Shown: in pieces, positions 33,637 to 42,356 of the stretch
How positions within the stretch are numbered: the first letter of the stretch is position 1
How the letters are laid out: each line of letters starts with the position of its first letter
Assembly: GCF_035207705.1 (NCBI RefSeq)
Contig: NZ_CP128187.1
Location: forward strand, 1,240,001-1,304,000
From: Maribacter sp. BPC-D8
Lineage (GTDB): Bacteria; Bacteroidota; Bacteroidia; Flavobacteriales; Flavobacteriaceae
Reading direction: 5' to 3'
DNA: 64,000 nucleotides
Notes under the pieces: generated by a model
What the model saw: the letters and a program-made list of their open reading frames with translations, nothing else
Told to the model about the DNA's origin: nothing
The model's database searches: none
Position numbers and translations under genes: made by a program

Positions 33637-35100
33637 CTATCTAAAGATCATTCCGTTTGGCACTTGTATTTCAGATTCTTTTAAGTTTACCAAAAATCCG
33701 TTAATCACTGCGAACTCAGTAACTCCGTCTTTTTCTAAGAAGAAAGTTGGGTTAATACCTGGCATTAAATTCAACTCAGGAACGATGTATTTTGTCCCTA
33801 TTAAATGAACTGGGTAAGGTGAATTAATATTTTTTGCAGGGAACGTTGATAAACGCAAATAACCATAACCCTGTTTCAGTACATCATTAAAATTCAAGCC
33901 TTCAATATTACCAAAATTATTTAAGGTTTTCGGATACACCTTTGCTTGTTTAATGGTGTAACCAGTGGCATCAAATGTTTCATAACCATAATACGTAGAA
34001 AGATCTCCTTGATCTAAAATTCTACTACTATACCAGAAAGAATTGTGGTCTGGGTAATCTACCTCAATCTGATTCATACCAATATCTATGGTATATGTAT
34101 TGCCCATAAGATTATAGTTGGCACCAACAATTTTTAAATCGAATAACTTTCTATCGTTCTCCGGAATTTTCTCGTATTCTTCAATTCCGATAGCTTCATA
34201 TGATTTTTGAGCAATAGTATAAATAGCCGATAAAATAGACGTGTAATTCAACTTTCTGATTTCTTGTTTTTCAACATCTTCAGCATATCCACCAGATTCA
34301 ATTAAAATAGTGCTTGTCCCCCATTTTTGAATATTATCTCCGAACGCTCTTGGTTCAAAATCATCATTATATCTACCAACTTGTCCTGGTGCATATTTCT
34401 GTAAAATATCATTCATAAAAACGATGATTTTCATAGCATTACCACGGGTTTCATTAATATCTTTCTCATAATTATAAGCCGGAGCCAAATAAGATATTGT
34501 TGCAGGTTTTTCGGTACGCTCAGCATTATAATATGTGCTTTGATCATGAAGATTGAATCCGAAATCGGCATCAAGACTATCTCTTACTCTTTTTAAAGTT
34601 TGAGATTCTGGTGACTGTAAACGCAATGCATCCCTGTTAATATCTATGCCTAGCAGATTTCTACGTTGATAAAGTTCAGCCCCATCAGGATTTAGCATTG
34701 GTAAAAAGTGAACCGTTAAATTAGCAAGAATCGCCTCTTTCTCCTCTTTAAAATCTTCACTATTAAAGAAATTAAGAATATCAAAAATAGCTTGTGTAGC
34801 CGTTGGTTCATCACCATGCATTTGAGACCAAAGAAAAACATTGGTTTCCCCAGTACCAATACTTATCAAGCTTAAATCTTTGCCTCCAATAGATTTACCG
34901 ACCGTATGTACTTTAAACTTGTTATTAGCAGAAAGTTTGTCAATAAGCGGTTGAATATCGGTTCTTTTTATGCGCCGTTTGCCAATCGAGCTTTCTTTAT
35001 AGTTTTCGTAGGTATCGTATAATTGAGTAGTAATATTATCAGATTGCCCAATAACCGATAGCGAGCATAAGCTTAATATGGATAGAAGTATGTTTTTCAT
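33637..35100 (-). CDS. Secreted M14-family zinc carboxypeptidase
   Basis: A 487-residue protein with a signal peptide ending VIGQ (about 19). The zinc motif QMHGDEPT (His95, Glu98) and LNPDGAELYQRRN (substrate Asn/Arg) are M14 hallmarks; FNLHDQ supplies the third ligand and TSTILIESGGY a possible catalytic Glu. The C-terminal 150 residues are an added beta domain. It is the last gene of an envelope operon with an amidase and a 3D-domain protein, so a role in peptide trimming of wall fragments is plausible but inferred. Confidence 0.85.
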   Translation of the reverse strand: MKNILLSILSLCSLSVIGQSDNITTQLYDTYENYKESSIGKRRIKRTDIQPLIDKLSANNKFKVHTVGKSIGGKDLSLISIGTGETNVFLWSQMHGDEPTATQAIFDILNFFNSEDFKEEKEAILANLTVHFLPMLNPDGAELYQRRNLLGIDINRDALRLQSPESQTLKRVRDSLDADFGFNLHDQSTYYNAERTEKPATISYLAPAYNYEKDINETRGNAMKIIVFMNDILQKYAPGQVGRYNDDFEPRAFGDNIQKWGTSTILIESGGYAEDVEKQEIRKLNYTSILSAIYTIAQKSYEAIGIEEYEKIPENDRKLFDLKIVGANYNLMGNTYTIDIGMNQIEVDYPDHNSFWYSSRILDQGDLSTYYGYETFDATGYTIKQAKVYPKTLNNFGNIEGLNFNDVLKQGYGYLRLSTFPAKNINSPYPVHLIGTKYIVPELNLMPGINPTFFLEKDGVTEFAVINGFLVNLKESEIQVPNGMIFR

Positions 35101-35126
35101 GTATTGTTATTCTTTATTTTTTTCTA

Positions 35127-35789
35127 TTATTTAATGGGTAGTTCTTTAAAATCTAAATTCGTTACTGCCTTTCTTACGTTAGCCATAAATTCAGGTCCTG
35201 GATCTGTCTTTACAGTTCTATAGCTTTCATCTATTTCTAACCACAATGGATGATTCTCAAAAAGGGTGTATTCATAATGTCCGATTAAATAGTCAATATC
35301 ATACTTATCTTTCAAATACTTCACTAACCAAATATTAGATTTTAATTGTGCTTTGGTCAAGGGTAATTCTTCGGTACCACCAACATTTTCCACTCCAATA
35401 GCACAATGGTTCAGCCCTATAACATGGCGCGCCATGGTCGTTTCTGGCAATAGCTGATAAATTGTACCATCTCTATCGACCATAAATTGAGAAGACACAT
35501 TTAAGCCACTTACATTTTTAATGTCTGGTCTCCAATTGGGCAAAGTTACAGGGTCGAAGGCTTCAAATGATTTTTCGAATGTGGGAATGACCGTCCAATG
35601 TAAAACAATCATTTTAGGCTCAATTTTTGGGGAATCTTGCTCTAATCCATATCTGTTTTGAAGATACTCCAACGTTAATATTTTACGCTCTTCATTAAAA
35701 GTTATCGGGTGTTCTACAATTGTTTTTGTAGAAGAGCATGATACTAATACCAAGCCCAAAACAAAATAAATTATACTCTTTTTCTTCAT
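35127..35789 (-). CDS. N-acetylmuramoyl-L-alanine amidase (Amidase_2) lipoprotein
   Basis: A 220-residue lipoprotein (LVLVSCSS, Cys about 18) with the Amidase_2 zinc ligands in MIVLHWTV and GLNHCAIGVENVG and the last in KTDPGPEF, the Asp form typical of AmpD/PGRP-like enzymes. GHYEY supplies an extra His. It cleaves the amide bond between MurNAc and peptide. Its stop-start overlaps the 3D gene by 4 bp (ATGA), so the two are translationally coupled. Confidence 0.88.
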   Translation of the reverse strand: MKKKSIIYFVLGLVLVSCSSTKTIVEHPITFNEERKILTLEYLQNRYGLEQDSPKIEPKMIVLHWTVIPTFEKSFEAFDPVTLPNWRPDIKNVSGLNVSSQFMVDRDGTIYQLLPETTMARHVIGLNHCAIGVENVGGTEELPLTKAQLKSNIWLVKYLKDKYDIDYLIGHYEYTLFENHPLWLEIDESYRTVKTDPGPEFMANVRKAVTNLDFKELPIK

Positions 35790-36208
35790 TCAATAATTTC
35801 TAAACTATCCTTTTCAACGGCGTACGAAATGTTGATTTTTCTCCTGCCCCATTCTTTTGCTTCATTTACATCTTCGCCCATGTAAATATCTATTCTATTT
35901 CGCCAACGCGAATGCATTTTGTCTTTTACTATATAGACACCTTCAAAAGTGTCTATTTTAACCATGGTGTTATAGCTTAATCCTTTCTTTAACAAATCTC
36001 TAGAAACAGCAATCCATTTTTGACCTGGCTTTATAGAATCTCCCCATGCTGTAATTGCTGGGTGCTCGTATGAAGTTTGGTACGGTAAAGAATTATAGGC
36101 AGTTGCGGTAACGGTCATTGGTACCCAATCGTACTTATCATTCAAAGGTTTATCTGTACAACTAAGCGCTATAACAAGAGATAAAACAATGAATAATTTG
36201 TTCTTCAT
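35786..36208 (-). CDS. 3D (Asp-Asp-Asp) domain lipoprotein
   Basis: A 140-residue lipoprotein (LVIALSC, Cys about 17) with the 3D-domain core: VTATAYNS, AVSRDLL, MVKIDTFEGVYIVKDKM and RIDIYMG, whose three Asp residues give the name. This double-psi barrel is the catalytic core of MltA/RpfB-type lytic enzymes. It is very short and has no extra binding domain. Placement between a cytochrome/FG-GAP gene and an amidase suggests a peptidoglycan-processing operon. Confidence 0.85.
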   Translation of the reverse strand: MKNKLFIVLSLVIALSCTDKPLNDKYDWVPMTVTATAYNSLPYQTSYEHPAITAWGDSIKPGQKWIAVSRDLLKKGLSYNTMVKIDTFEGVYIVKDKMHSRWRNRIDIYMGEDVNEAKEWGRRKINISYAVEKDSLEIIE

Positions 36209-36213
36209 ACCTA

Positions 36214-37725
36214 CTAATGTAGTTTATTTTCTAAAATTAAGAGATCGGTATAGCTTTCCTTCCAAGCATCTGCTATATATTCTGGTACAGGCGTAAAAGA
36301 ATAATTCAATGCGCTTAATACCAAATCATCGTCTCCATCATTATCAATATCGGCAACATCCATCAAAAACCATCGCCCCAAATTTATATCTGCAAAATGC
36401 TCAGATGTAAAAGAATAGTTTTCACTGTCCTCATTTTTTAAATACACAATGTTATAATCTGGGTGCTTCTCATAATCAGGAAACGTTGATAACAACGCAA
36501 AGTCTACATCCCCATCTTGATCAAAATCATTGGCAATAACTCTAGTGGCGCCGTTTAAAGGAAAGAAGAAGGTTTCTTTAAAGTTATTGTTACCATCATT
36601 TAAATGAATACGCATACCGTGGTAAGGCTTATGAAATATAGATTTATCTGCATTATCACCGTTGACGGTTATAATATCATCAAATCCGTCTCCATTATAA
36701 TCAACCAATTCAAACCAACTAGAGCCATAAACGGGACTAAAACGAATTACTTTGTCAAGCTCAAAAGTCAAATTTTCTTTTTGGTATAATATGTACATCG
36801 CTTCATCGCCTTGTGCTGCCATTACTACTAAATCTTTTTTTCCATCGCGATCCATATCCTTTGCAATTACTCGTATCGTTCCGGGTACATTCAGTAATGT
36901 TTTGTTCTTATAGAATCCGTATTCATCTTTTTCAAGTAACGTTAATTTACCTTTTAGGTTACCGAATTCGCTAATAATAATTTCTTCATTTCCATTATTA
37001 TTTAAATCGATATATAAGGTGTGTACAGGTCTATGTAATGAATCTTGTAGAACAGCGGTTGCGCTTCCATTTCTAAGAACAGATTTTCCTCTAGGTATTT
37101 CATTTGGGTCCATCACACCCATGTTGGTCACAAAAATACTGTCGCCAATTATTCGTGCATCTGTAATGGCTAAATCAAAATTACCGATGTCGCTATTGGT
37201 ATTTGTTGTAAGATCATACGCGCTTAATACTCCTCTCCTATTACCGGTAAGTACTTGATGATGCAGTGTGTCTATACTTAAAAAAGTATATAGATTGCCT
37301 TTAACACTGTCTAATGCAACAGGTTTGGCGTTAAATTGAGATAGTTCAGCATTTTCAATTTTAACAGGATTGTTTACAACGCTATCTGGTGCCATGCTAA
37401 TTATATAATCGACCAACAACTCCCAATCTTGCTCATTTATAATAGGTCTACTGGGATAGATTCCGGTTTTGATAATAGCAATTTGCTCATCGAAAGAGTA
37501 TTCATAATAGGGGTGGTTTTCTGGGGTAATAATTCCCAATCGAGCACCCATATCTGGCAGTATATTATCTCTCCATATATCTTTTGGCAAATCATTGATA
37601 TTCGGTGCTATATGACAGCTGGCACAATAATTTTCATAAAGTACCACTTCTTTAGGACGTTTTTCTGTGTTACACGATACAATAAAGCATAACAAAATAA
37701 GGTAGAAGGCAGATTTTAAAGCCAT
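36214..37725 (-). CDS. Cytochrome c / FG-GAP repeat fusion lipoprotein
   Basis: A 503-residue lipoprotein (LCFIVSC, Cys18). Residues 30-110 form a c-type cytochrome-like domain with heme motif CASCH (34-38). Residues 225-490 hold FG-GAP/VCBS-type calcium loops: DLNNNGNEE, DMDRDGKKD, DYNGDGFDD, DFDQDGDVD and DIDNDGDDD. The result is a heme protein on a beta-propeller. It lies 5 bp before the 3D gene and heads the envelope operon. The electron partner is unknown. Confidence 0.88.
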   Translation of the reverse strand: MALKSAFYLILLCFIVSCNTEKRPKEVVLYENYCASCHIAPNINDLPKDIWRDNILPDMGARLGIITPENHPYYEYSFDEQIAIIKTGIYPSRPIINEQDWELLVDYIISMAPDSVVNNPVKIENAELSQFNAKPVALDSVKGNLYTFLSIDTLHHQVLTGNRRGVLSAYDLTTNTNSDIGNFDLAITDARIIGDSIFVTNMGVMDPNEIPRGKSVLRNGSATAVLQDSLHRPVHTLYIDLNNNGNEEIIISEFGNLKGKLTLLEKDEYGFYKNKTLLNVPGTIRVIAKDMDRDGKKDLVVMAAQGDEAMYILYQKENLTFELDKVIRFSPVYGSSWFELVDYNGDGFDDIITVNGDNADKSIFHKPYHGMRIHLNDGNNNFKETFFFPLNGATRVIANDFDQDGDVDFALLSTFPDYEKHPDYNIVYLKNEDSENYSFTSEHFADINLGRWFLMDVADIDNDGDDDLVLSALNYSFTPVPEYIADAWKESYTDLLILENKLH

Positions 37726-37832
37726 TAGAATTAGTTGGTTTTGTTGAATTCAGATTTGAAGAATGGAAGATACCTATACCCCTATAATCTTGCAAGTGAT
37801 AAATGCAGGCTTTTCTTTAAATTTGTACTGCT

Positions 37833-38237
37833 ATGAAAAAAGAAAAGAAACCAGATAATGTAGTTTTCAATGAAGATACCCAAGAGTATCACGGAAAACT
37901 ATCCCCTTTTGCAACCGGAGTGTCAGCACCAAAAATTACTCCGCCAGATGTAACTTCTTGGAAGAACACACATATTGTAAGTGCCAATAATCAGTTTAAG
38001 GCTGAATATGAAGCACTACAAGCATCATACAAGAAACTGATGGATAATTTTGAATACAACAACCTTGTATACAGCGCTAAATTCAGTTTTGAGCCAATTG
38101 TTGGTAAAGAATATCATTTATATAAGGCAAAGGATGAAAGCACATTTCTATCATTGATTTTACCTCAAGAATGTAACTTTAACCATGTTGGTAGTTTTAA
38201 ACTTACATCAGATAAAACATGGGAAAAACTAAAATAA
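37833..38237 (+). CDS. DUF2452 domain protein
   Basis: A 134-residue soluble protein matching the DUF2452 family: KKPDNVVFNEDTQEYHGKL near the start, KITPPDVTSWK, and VGKEYHLY. No function is known for this family, which is frequent in Bacteroidota. It lies 36 bp before the serine hydrolase gene on the same strand. Confidence 0.88.
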   Translation: MKKEKKPDNVVFNEDTQEYHGKLSPFATGVSAPKITPPDVTSWKNTHIVSANNQFKAEYEALQASYKKLMDNFEYNNLVYSAKFSFEPIVGKEYHLYKAKDESTFLSLILPQECNFNHVGSFKLTSDKTWEKLK

Positions 38238-38273
38238 TTCAACAACAATAATTAAATAAAGAACACCTTAAGA

Positions 38274-39608
38274 ATGAGAAAAAGAAAACTGCTTTTAGGT
38301 ATTGTCTTAGTAGGTATCATTGCTGCGGCATATTTCAACTACCCTAAACTAAATCTAATATCGGGTTATGCTTCTAAAAACATGGCTTCCTGTGTTTTTA
38401 TAGCAGATAGAGACCCAGATGATATTACATTGAACGATAATGATATGCCATTAATAAAATTGGCAGATACAGAGGTGTCAAATGAGAATAAATCTGCTAC
38501 TGCCAAGGTATATGGACTAATGCCAAGAACAGCGGTTTATAAAGAAGGACTTGGCGCTGTACTTACCAATAAAGAGTTTTCTAAGCATAATTTCGATATT
38601 GTTCCCAATAGATTTAAAGTACAAGATTCACTGCCTTTCCCTTATGGAAATAACGGAGTTATCGATACGGTACTAGAAAATGTAGCTTATGATAAATTAG
38701 AAGTGGCATTCGAAAATGCTTTTCAGGATCCTGAACAAAAAACAAGATCTCTATTAGTAGTTCATAAAAACCAAATTATTGGGGAGCGGTATATTCGAGG
38801 GTTTTCTAAGGATACAAAAATTCTTGGGTGGTCAATGACTAAAAGTATTTTGTCTACACTTTATGGTATTTTGGAGTATCAAGATAAAATTGATATGAAT
38901 TATAAACCTTTTTCTGATGAGATTAGAATGAAAAGTCAGAAAATGAATGTTACGCTAAATCATCTATTACGCATGCAAAGCGGATTGGAATGGGACGAGA
39001 ACTATTTTAAAATTTCTGATGTTACCCGTATGTTGTTCTTAGATTCTGATATGACTTTGGCACAACGCAATAAAAAAGTAATTGCCGAACCAACAGAAGT
39101 TTGGAACTATTCTTCTGGCACCACGAACTTACTTTCTGGTATTCTAAGAGAGCAGTTTAATTCGCATCAAGAATATTTAGATTTCCCCTATAAAGAACTG
39201 ATTGATAAAATTGGAATGAATTCTATGCTCTTAGAAACCGATTTATCTGGCAACTATATTTTGTCATCTTACGGATGGGCAACAACAAGAGATTGGGCTA
39301 AATTCGGATTGTTATACTTAAATAAGGGAGATTGGAATGGTAATCGCATCTTTTCTGAAACATGGTCAGACTACGTTGCTAAACCTACTATAAATTCAAA
39401 CGGAACCTACGGAGCACACTTTTGGTTGAATGCCGAAGGAAAATATGAAGACATTCCCACAGACCTATATTCAGTAAACGGATTTCAAGGGCAACGCATC
39501 TTTATAATACCTTCAAAAGATCTTGTTGTTGTCAGAACCGGACTCAAAGAACAGACCGACGAACAATTCAATACCCTATTGAAAGAAATAATAGCTTCTA
39601 TTCGATAA
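38274..39608 (+). CDS. Serine hydrolase, class C beta-lactamase fold
   Basis: A 444-residue protein with an N-terminal membrane anchor (about 5-22) and a class C beta-lactamase-like domain from about 130. The catalytic SxxK is SMTK (Ser187, Lys190), the second motif is WNYSSGT (Tyr), and the region GFQGQR is where the third motif would lie. This family includes D-aminopeptidases, esterases and PBP-like proteins; a true lactamase role is unlikely. It ends with a strong terminator at 39778. Confidence 0.85.
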   Translation: MRKRKLLLGIVLVGIIAAAYFNYPKLNLISGYASKNMASCVFIADRDPDDITLNDNDMPLIKLADTEVSNENKSATAKVYGLMPRTAVYKEGLGAVLTNKEFSKHNFDIVPNRFKVQDSLPFPYGNNGVIDTVLENVAYDKLEVAFENAFQDPEQKTRSLLVVHKNQIIGERYIRGFSKDTKILGWSMTKSILSTLYGILEYQDKIDMNYKPFSDEIRMKSQKMNVTLNHLLRMQSGLEWDENYFKISDVTRMLFLDSDMTLAQRNKKVIAEPTEVWNYSSGTTNLLSGILREQFNSHQEYLDFPYKELIDKIGMNSMLLETDLSGNYILSSYGWATTRDWAKFGLLYLNKGDWNGNRIFSETWSDYVAKPTINSNGTYGAHFWLNAEGKYEDIPTDLYSVNGFQGQRIFIIPSKDLVVVRTGLKEQTDEQFNTLLKEIIASIR

Positions 39609-39733
39609 AAAGGGCAAAACTTTAACCTTTTAAATGCAATACCACATTTTTTGAGCAGTTCACAACAAATTTCTCTTGTTTGCCAACAATAGTTTCAAAG
39701 AACTCTAAATGATATATACATTTACAGTGTTAT

Positions 39734-39816
39734 TAAAAACGAATTAAAAATTTTTCATTTTCATATAGTGTTCTCGTAAAAGAGTCTGATCTTCACTGAT
39801 CAGACTCTTTTTAGTT
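39734..39816. repeat. 83-bp direct repeat, left copy
   Basis: This 83-bp stretch recurs at 41957-42039 with only two mismatches. It includes the terminator hairpin of the serine hydrolase gene. The two copies bracket the single gene at 39892-41808. Confidence 0.92.
39778..39813 (+). terminator. Terminator after serine hydrolase gene
   Basis: A 14-bp stem, AAAAGAGTCTGATC with its perfect complement around a 6-base loop, then a T-run. Confidence 0.9.
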
Positions 39817-39842
39817 TATCACGTATTTAAAAGAACAGAAAC

Positions 39843-39870
39843 AAAAAATGCCCCATTTATATGGGGCATT
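39843..39870 (-). terminator. Terminator after surface lipoprotein gene
   Basis: A perfect 10-bp stem AATGCCCCAT / ATGGGGCATT with a TTAT loop. The plus-strand A-run becomes the U-tract on the minus-strand transcript. Confidence 0.88.
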
Positions 39871-39891
39871 GATATAGTTGCTGAATTTATT

Positions 39892-41808
39892 TTAATCTTC
39901 TAGTTGCATCGTAAAATAGATTTTATACTCAACGCCATTATCCTCTACCACAACATAACCGTCGCGATCATTCACCGTTAAGGCATAATCTTCATTGGAT
40001 AAAGCCCCTGTTAATACCGTGGTGGGATAAGTGAAATAGTTCTCTATTACAACCTCTTCATTTTTACCTGTTACGATTCTCTTTATAGTATAATCCTCAA
40101 TATCTTCATTGAAAGTCAAAAGAATCTGTTTTGCAGAAGTAGCATTGCTTTGGCTATATAGCTTTGACTCAGCAACCTCTAAAGTTGGGTGCTCTGAAGG
40201 CAGTTGCGTAATAGTAATGCTGTAACCGATGTAATCTAAGGGATAGATCGTATAGTTACTGGAATAAGCCACTTCATAGGTTCCCGTTGGCATGTATTGG
40301 CGAGATGAAAGATCAACGATAAGGTTTCCATTAGCATCTACTTCTTCACTATATACATAATAGCGATTACCCATACTATCACTAAGCAACACATTACTTT
40401 TTTCCCTTAAAAAGTTTGAGTTGGTATAACCAATAATAGGACCATTAAACAAATTTTCCCCTACTATTTTAAAAGTCCCATCTTTGCGCACCGAAGCAGT
40501 ACTTATAGAATTAACTACCGGTTCCTTGGCAAAAACAACCTCTATTGTATTTCCTTCGCTATTGACAAGGTCAAATACTTCCTCCCCATCGGCATTTCGT
40601 ATGGCCAATTTAAAATCGGTACCTTCTGCCGGCAATACATTTGGAAGTTCCGGCATCTCAACCCTAACCCCTGATGTAATGGATGTATTATACTCATCTT
40701 TTTTAATCAATTCATAATAGACCCCATCCTTTAACAGGAAAAATTCATGATCATCCACAGCATCATCCTTTATATATACAAACAAATCTAAATAATGCCC
40801 CGGCCATATTGCTTTCTCAACAGGTATTGGATTGCCATCGTTATAAGGGGTTATCACCCTTGTGAAATTCGACCTTCCTTTAAGTAACCTAAATCCGTCA
40901 GATTCATCGGTATTTTCACTTGCTATCGAAACTTCAAGTGCAAATCTGTTATTTATATAGGAATCGGGGAGGATTGCCGTTATTTCCTTGGTTTCTTCAT
41001 TAATACTCTTTACCTCGAGGTCAAACGACTCCAAATCACTGAGCAACCGTACCTGGATACTATCGCGATAAGGTGTGAGTTCATTCACCTCGAACGTTAT
41101 ATCGCCTCCTAAAGGCACATCAGCAAATTCACTTGAAACAAAACCATCTATTCTCACTTCTTCAAGTGGCCTATTCTTAGCCAAAACAAGAATCTCATTT
41201 GTTGTGCCGTCGGCTCCTGTCACTGTATATTTGACCGGAGAAGAATAATCAGTTATCCCGGCGGGATCAGGCGCCAAAGTAGATCCTTCAGAAACCTCGA
41301 TCTGTGCTTTTAAATCTGTTATATCGGCAAAGGTGAATGTATAGTACAACGTATCTATATCTGCCGGATTTTGCCCGTAAAAACCCGTGCTATAACTACC
41401 CGAATTCTCAAATGTTACCAGTGTAATTTCATTATCGGAATCAGATTTGTCCAATACGGCTGTATATTCCTTTTGGGATTCGTCCTCAGCTGTTACCGTA
41501 TATTTAACCGGACCGGTAAAATCTACCGTTTCTTCCGAAGCGGGATCTATATCCGCCATTTCGGAATAGGTGATTATCGGTGCCAAAGCAGTTAAATCCG
41601 TCGTAGAAGGAAAAGTATAAAAGACACTGTCGTTCCTGATTATGGCCGTATAATCTTCATTGTCAATACTAATCTTAAATGAAATAATCTCTTTGGAATC
41701 ACTCAAAACCACCTCTTCTGGAGTTTCAGGCGAATCATCGGATTCATTTTTAGAACATCCTAAAAAAGACAAGGTCAATAAAAAAAGTGCAATAGGTTTT
41801 TTAAGCAT
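39892..41808 (-). CDS. Large surface lipoprotein with repeated Ig-like (DUF5018-type) domains
   Basis: A 638-residue lipoprotein (LLTLSFLGC, Cys18). Residues 35-210 hold two related units ending VDFTGPVKYTVTAEDESQKEY and TDYSSPVKYTVTGADGTTNE, the pattern of DUF5018-like beta-sandwich modules. The rest is further beta domains with IPT/TIG-like segments (PVVNSISTASVRKDGTFKIVG). Base composition looks more GC-rich than its neighbours. The gene and its own terminator sit between two copies of an 83-bp repeat, suggesting that it was inserted or exchanged as a unit. The function is unknown; adhesion or glycan binding is a guess. Confidence 0.75.
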   Translation of the reverse strand: MLKKPIALFLLTLSFLGCSKNESDDSPETPEEVVLSDSKEIISFKISIDNEDYTAIIRNDSVFYTFPSTTDLTALAPIITYSEMADIDPASEETVDFTGPVKYTVTAEDESQKEYTAVLDKSDSDNEITLVTFENSGSYSTGFYGQNPADIDTLYYTFTFADITDLKAQIEVSEGSTLAPDPAGITDYSSPVKYTVTGADGTTNEILVLAKNRPLEEVRIDGFVSSEFADVPLGGDITFEVNELTPYRDSIQVRLLSDLESFDLEVKSINEETKEITAILPDSYINNRFALEVSIASENTDESDGFRLLKGRSNFTRVITPYNDGNPIPVEKAIWPGHYLDLFVYIKDDAVDDHEFFLLKDGVYYELIKKDEYNTSITSGVRVEMPELPNVLPAEGTDFKLAIRNADGEEVFDLVNSEGNTIEVVFAKEPVVNSISTASVRKDGTFKIVGENLFNGPIIGYTNSNFLREKSNVLLSDSMGNRYYVYSEEVDANGNLIVDLSSRQYMPTGTYEVAYSSNYTIYPLDYIGYSITITQLPSEHPTLEVAESKLYSQSNATSAKQILLTFNEDIEDYTIKRIVTGKNEEVVIENYFTYPTTVLTGALSNEDYALTVNDRDGYVVVEDNGVEYKIYFTMQLED

Positions 41809-41956
41809 AATTTGATTGTTTGTTGAGTTGGTTTAACGACGAAAATATAATTTCATTGCCTTTAAAAACATAAACATGGGTATTCACAACATGTTTTACT
41901 CTCTACACATCATTTCTTTTTTAATATAGGAAGGGGTGGCTACTTAAACTATGGAA

Positions 41957-42039
41957 TAAAAACGAATTAAAAATTTTTCATTTTCATATAGTGTTCTCGT
42001 AAAAGAGTCTGATCTTAACTGATCGGACTCTTTTTAGTT
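41957..42039. repeat. 83-bp direct repeat, right copy
   Basis: Second copy of the 39734-39816 sequence, two mismatches (Cs and As at CTTCACT/CTTAACT and CAG/CGG). It still contains the terminator hairpin, although no gene reads into it, which marks it as a duplicate. Confidence 0.92.
42001..42036 (+). terminator. Orphan terminator-like hairpin within the right repeat
   Basis: Same hairpin as at 39778 with one stem mismatch. No plus-strand gene ends here, so it is probably a passive duplicate. Confidence 0.6.
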
Positions 42040-42168
42040 ACGGGTGTTTCGGTATTCAGTTGGCAGTATCAGTGTTCAGTGTTCAGAAAAAAGAGTATTA
42101 AGTAAAAAGTACTAAGTATTAAGTACTGCTTAATTGATTCGGAAACGCTTCGCGTTTCAACAATCTGC
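42040..42168. other. Low-complexity intergenic stretch
   Basis: Short overlapping repeats of AGTATTAAGTA and CAGTGTTCAG type and the small hairpin GAAACGC TTC GCGTTTC. No gene is seen; such scrambled repeats are common between genes in Flavobacteriia. Confidence 0.6.
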
Positions 42169-42273
42169 TTTAGCCTTTAGCCTTTAGCCTTTAGCCTTTA
42201 GCCTTTAGCCTTTAGCCTTTAGCCTTTAGCCTTTAGCCTTTAGCCTTTAGCCTTTAGCCTTTAGCCTTTAGCC
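42169..42273. repeat. Perfect heptamer array (TTTAGCC) x 15
   Basis: 105 bases of exact 7-bp repeats without interruption, directly in front of the menB terminator. Seven is not a multiple of three and the array lies outside any gene. Confidence 0.97.
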
Positions 42274-42274
42274 T

Positions 42275-42316
42275 AAAAAAGTTCATTTTTCCAAAAGGAA
42301 AAATGAACTTTTTTTA
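42275..42316. terminator. Bidirectional terminator downstream of menB
   Basis: A long perfect stem (AGTTCATTTTTCC with its complement) around an AAAA loop, with A- and T-runs on both sides. Confidence 0.9.
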
Positions 42317-42356
42317 ATGTAGCCAATAGCCAACATCTAAAAGCTAGCGGCCATTC

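Noticed and set aside
38274..39608. Beta-lactamase resistance gene
   Set aside because: The SxxK and Tyr motifs are present but no lactamase-specific context or close AmpC resemblance is visible, so only a serine hydrolase is claimed.
42169..42273. CRISPR array or telomere-like repeat
   Set aside because: The units are 7 bp with no spacers, and this is an internal chromosomal gap, so a simple sequence repeat is the right description.
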